Below, piece by piece: positions 62,126 through 64,000 of a stretch of 64,000 nucleotides of DNA (position 1 is the first letter of the stretch; each line of letters begins with the position of its first letter). Both the position numbers and the translations under genes were made by a program. The DNA is from Schistosoma mansoni (Eukaryota; Platyhelminthes; Trematoda; Strigeidida; Schistosomatidae), in NCBI RefSeq assembly GCF_000237925.1, contig NW_017386070.1, positions 372,001 through 436,000 on the forward strand, read 5' to 3'. Below the pieces are notes generated by a model. The model searched no databases, had not been told where the DNA came from, and saw nothing but the letters and a program-made list of their open reading frames with translations.

Positions 62126-64000
62126 TCCTTTCCAGTAAGACCTACGATTAACTATGTTGAACAAAATCAAAATAAAAGGAACAAAGCAGATATTATCAGA
62201 TGTTATTTTGGGTTTGTCAACTGATTTGGAATGTCATCGAATGATATCTCTATGTAACACTTATTTTTTGTGAGCAGTTGTGCTTGCTTACTAAGAAAGA
62301 AGTCCTTATTTCTCTTAAGGTTGACTGATTAAACCAGTAAGTATTCATACAGTCTTATTTGAAGAAAGCTAACATTATGAAGTTAGGAATTGTCTCTAGT
62401 ATTATTATATTAATAAGCCAGAAAACAAAAAATGGACAATAAAGTGTTGCAGAAGAAAATACGGGACCTTTTGTGATATCCATATCGTAACTAATGGTTA
62501 CAGATATGACGTTAGCAATTTCTATAATCTAAAGGATCATCCATCATAATGACTGCTGTGTTATCACCGTCATAAATTCAAATAGGGGTCAAAAACCAGT
62601 AATAAACCCAGTATAAGACGCTCTTGGAAATCATTTAGCCTAAAAGTGAGGTTGTTTGTTGGTAGAATATCATCGTCTGTATTTGTAATAATTCGGGACT
62701 TATAGCCTACGAGAGGTCATTGTGTCAAAAATTTGGTTTCCCTTGAAAACATAGATCGGGGCATTAGAGAACATCTACGGACTGCAGCAAAGCATTCTAA
62801 ATAAAATTTACTTTCATCTAATTTACAAATGATTAAATTGATGTTAGATAGTTAGGAGAAATCTTCAAACCTAGATTTTATACAACGTTGCAATGTGAAA
62901 TATTTCGAGGCTGCTGATACCATCTCTGGGAGTGAAACTCTTATCATACAGTGCTACCGTAAATTACTCAAACTAAGACTAGCCTTCTGCAAAAGTGAGA
63001 AGTTTTCACCAAGCAGTCTCGAAGTTGCGGTTAACTTAGTGTTATCTAGTTCGTATTGTTTGTCATATACTATTCATCAGCTTTACGATATGTACTGGAA
63101 ATTTAGGCTATTTAGACCATTAAAAAAAAGAAGAGACAAATCACACCATATAAGGCAAAACTGAAAAGCATATTCCGTGATGTTTCGATGATAAGTGATA
63201 GGAGTGAAAATTAAGTTAGCAAATTTAGTTGAATCATTGATCAGTGGTACTTTTCGATGTAGAAATGGTGCTTTAGATTTCTGAATTATAGCTATGTGTA
63301 ATAAATTATTCAATCAGCCAGGATCTGTTAAATACTGCCCAAAATATTAGTGAATGTCCTCCAAGTTAATTTGAAACATAGAAGCACCGTAACAATTAGG
63401 TTTATTATTAACGGATCATTTCATTTATTACTTAGTCCTTCATTCTTAGGTTAGTCAAGTAAAGATAGATTGAGACTTTACTTTTGTATCTAACATGAAT
63501 GCAATCGGTTTCCTACTGTAAAATATCTCTAAAAAATTTAGGTTAAGTTCCAATTATTCATGTTGTCATCCCATTGTATATCTAAGACTAGTTACATCAC
63601 TTATGATAAACTGTGATTTATGTGCAGTTTTAGAAACAATTAAAGAAAACGAAGCATCTTACAGTAAAATGTCTACAGATGAGGGATAGACAAGGTGTAA
63701 GAAAGTGAATTTATTGAACTTGTTTTACATTTTACGAATTTTGGAACATTCGTTTTCGGTACAAGGATTTAAATTGAAGGCCTACAATACAAACGGACTC
63801 GAATATTGTTAGATTTGTTTTATATTTTTTAGTAACACATGTCACGTGCCAAATGTCCTCACTGTAAACAGTATACTGACCTCTTTAAATATGATTGTAA
63901 TTGTCTCACGCCACAGAAAAGGACTCAATTTAACAACCTATACTTCTGAACTGATCATAACCTATGAAGATTCTAAGTTACATGGTAGACTTTTAAATAA
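62126..64000. other. Right-end region without supported genes
   Basis: AT-rich. A small plus-strand frame at 63839-63949 encodes KCPHCKQYTDLFKYDCNC after a TTTTTTAG acceptor-like site, but it cannot be supported alone. The missing 5' exons of the NETO-like gene are not seen here. Confidence 0.4.

Overview
The window is an AT-rich stretch of flatworm nuclear DNA, almost certainly from a Schistosoma blood fluke. The evidence is the mix of RTE-clade LINEs of the SR2/Perere type, CR1-like LINEs of the SR1/Perere type, Smα-type SINEs with hammerhead-ribozyme remnants, very large 3' introns and one 29-nt intron. The species cannot be fixed from the sequence alone.

Three host genes are well supported. 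(1) A WDR13 orthologue on the + strand (12156-21348) has four coding exons that splice in phase into a 600-residue protein. (2) A U2AF large-subunit splicing factor on the - strand (24446-26011) has an uninterrupted 521-codon reading frame and a predicted 136-nt intron in its 5' UTR. (3) The 3' part of a CUB-CUB-CUB-LDLa-transmembrane protein on the - strand (37481-58998) is resolved as eight exons with matching phases. It has a His-rich cytoplasmic tail and a C-terminal PDZ-ligand-like end, as in NETO/LEV-10 receptor auxiliary proteins. Its first exons lie upstream, probably beyond the window. A fourth, weaker gene or gene fragment (7628-8264, -) resembles DUF4806 proteins.

Most of the remaining recognisable sequence is mobile. 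From the left: a 5'-truncated CR1-like LINE (about 1130-4252), a second CR1-like fragment (5531-6590, -), a degenerate tandem/inverted repeat array (6832-7200) and a heavily decayed CR1-like copy (about 9640-11270). WDR13 carries an RTE LINE tail in intron 2 and a nearly full-length, TSD-bounded RTE LINE in intron 3 that was itself hit by a 529-bp retroposon. A further RTE remnant follows the gene. A fossil Ty3/Gypsy-type LTR element with near-identical LTRs lies at 27439-30106. The NETO-like gene's introns and flanks hold three deleted SR2-like LINE copies and Smα-like hammerhead SINE remnants, two of which sit head-to-head as a fold-back.

The host genes share no pathway that the sequence reveals. 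The most interesting structural points are the inverted LINE copies flanking WDR13 exon 3 (a layout that can favour exon circularisation), the inverted pair of hammerhead-bearing SINE remnants, and the NETO/LEV-10-like gene.
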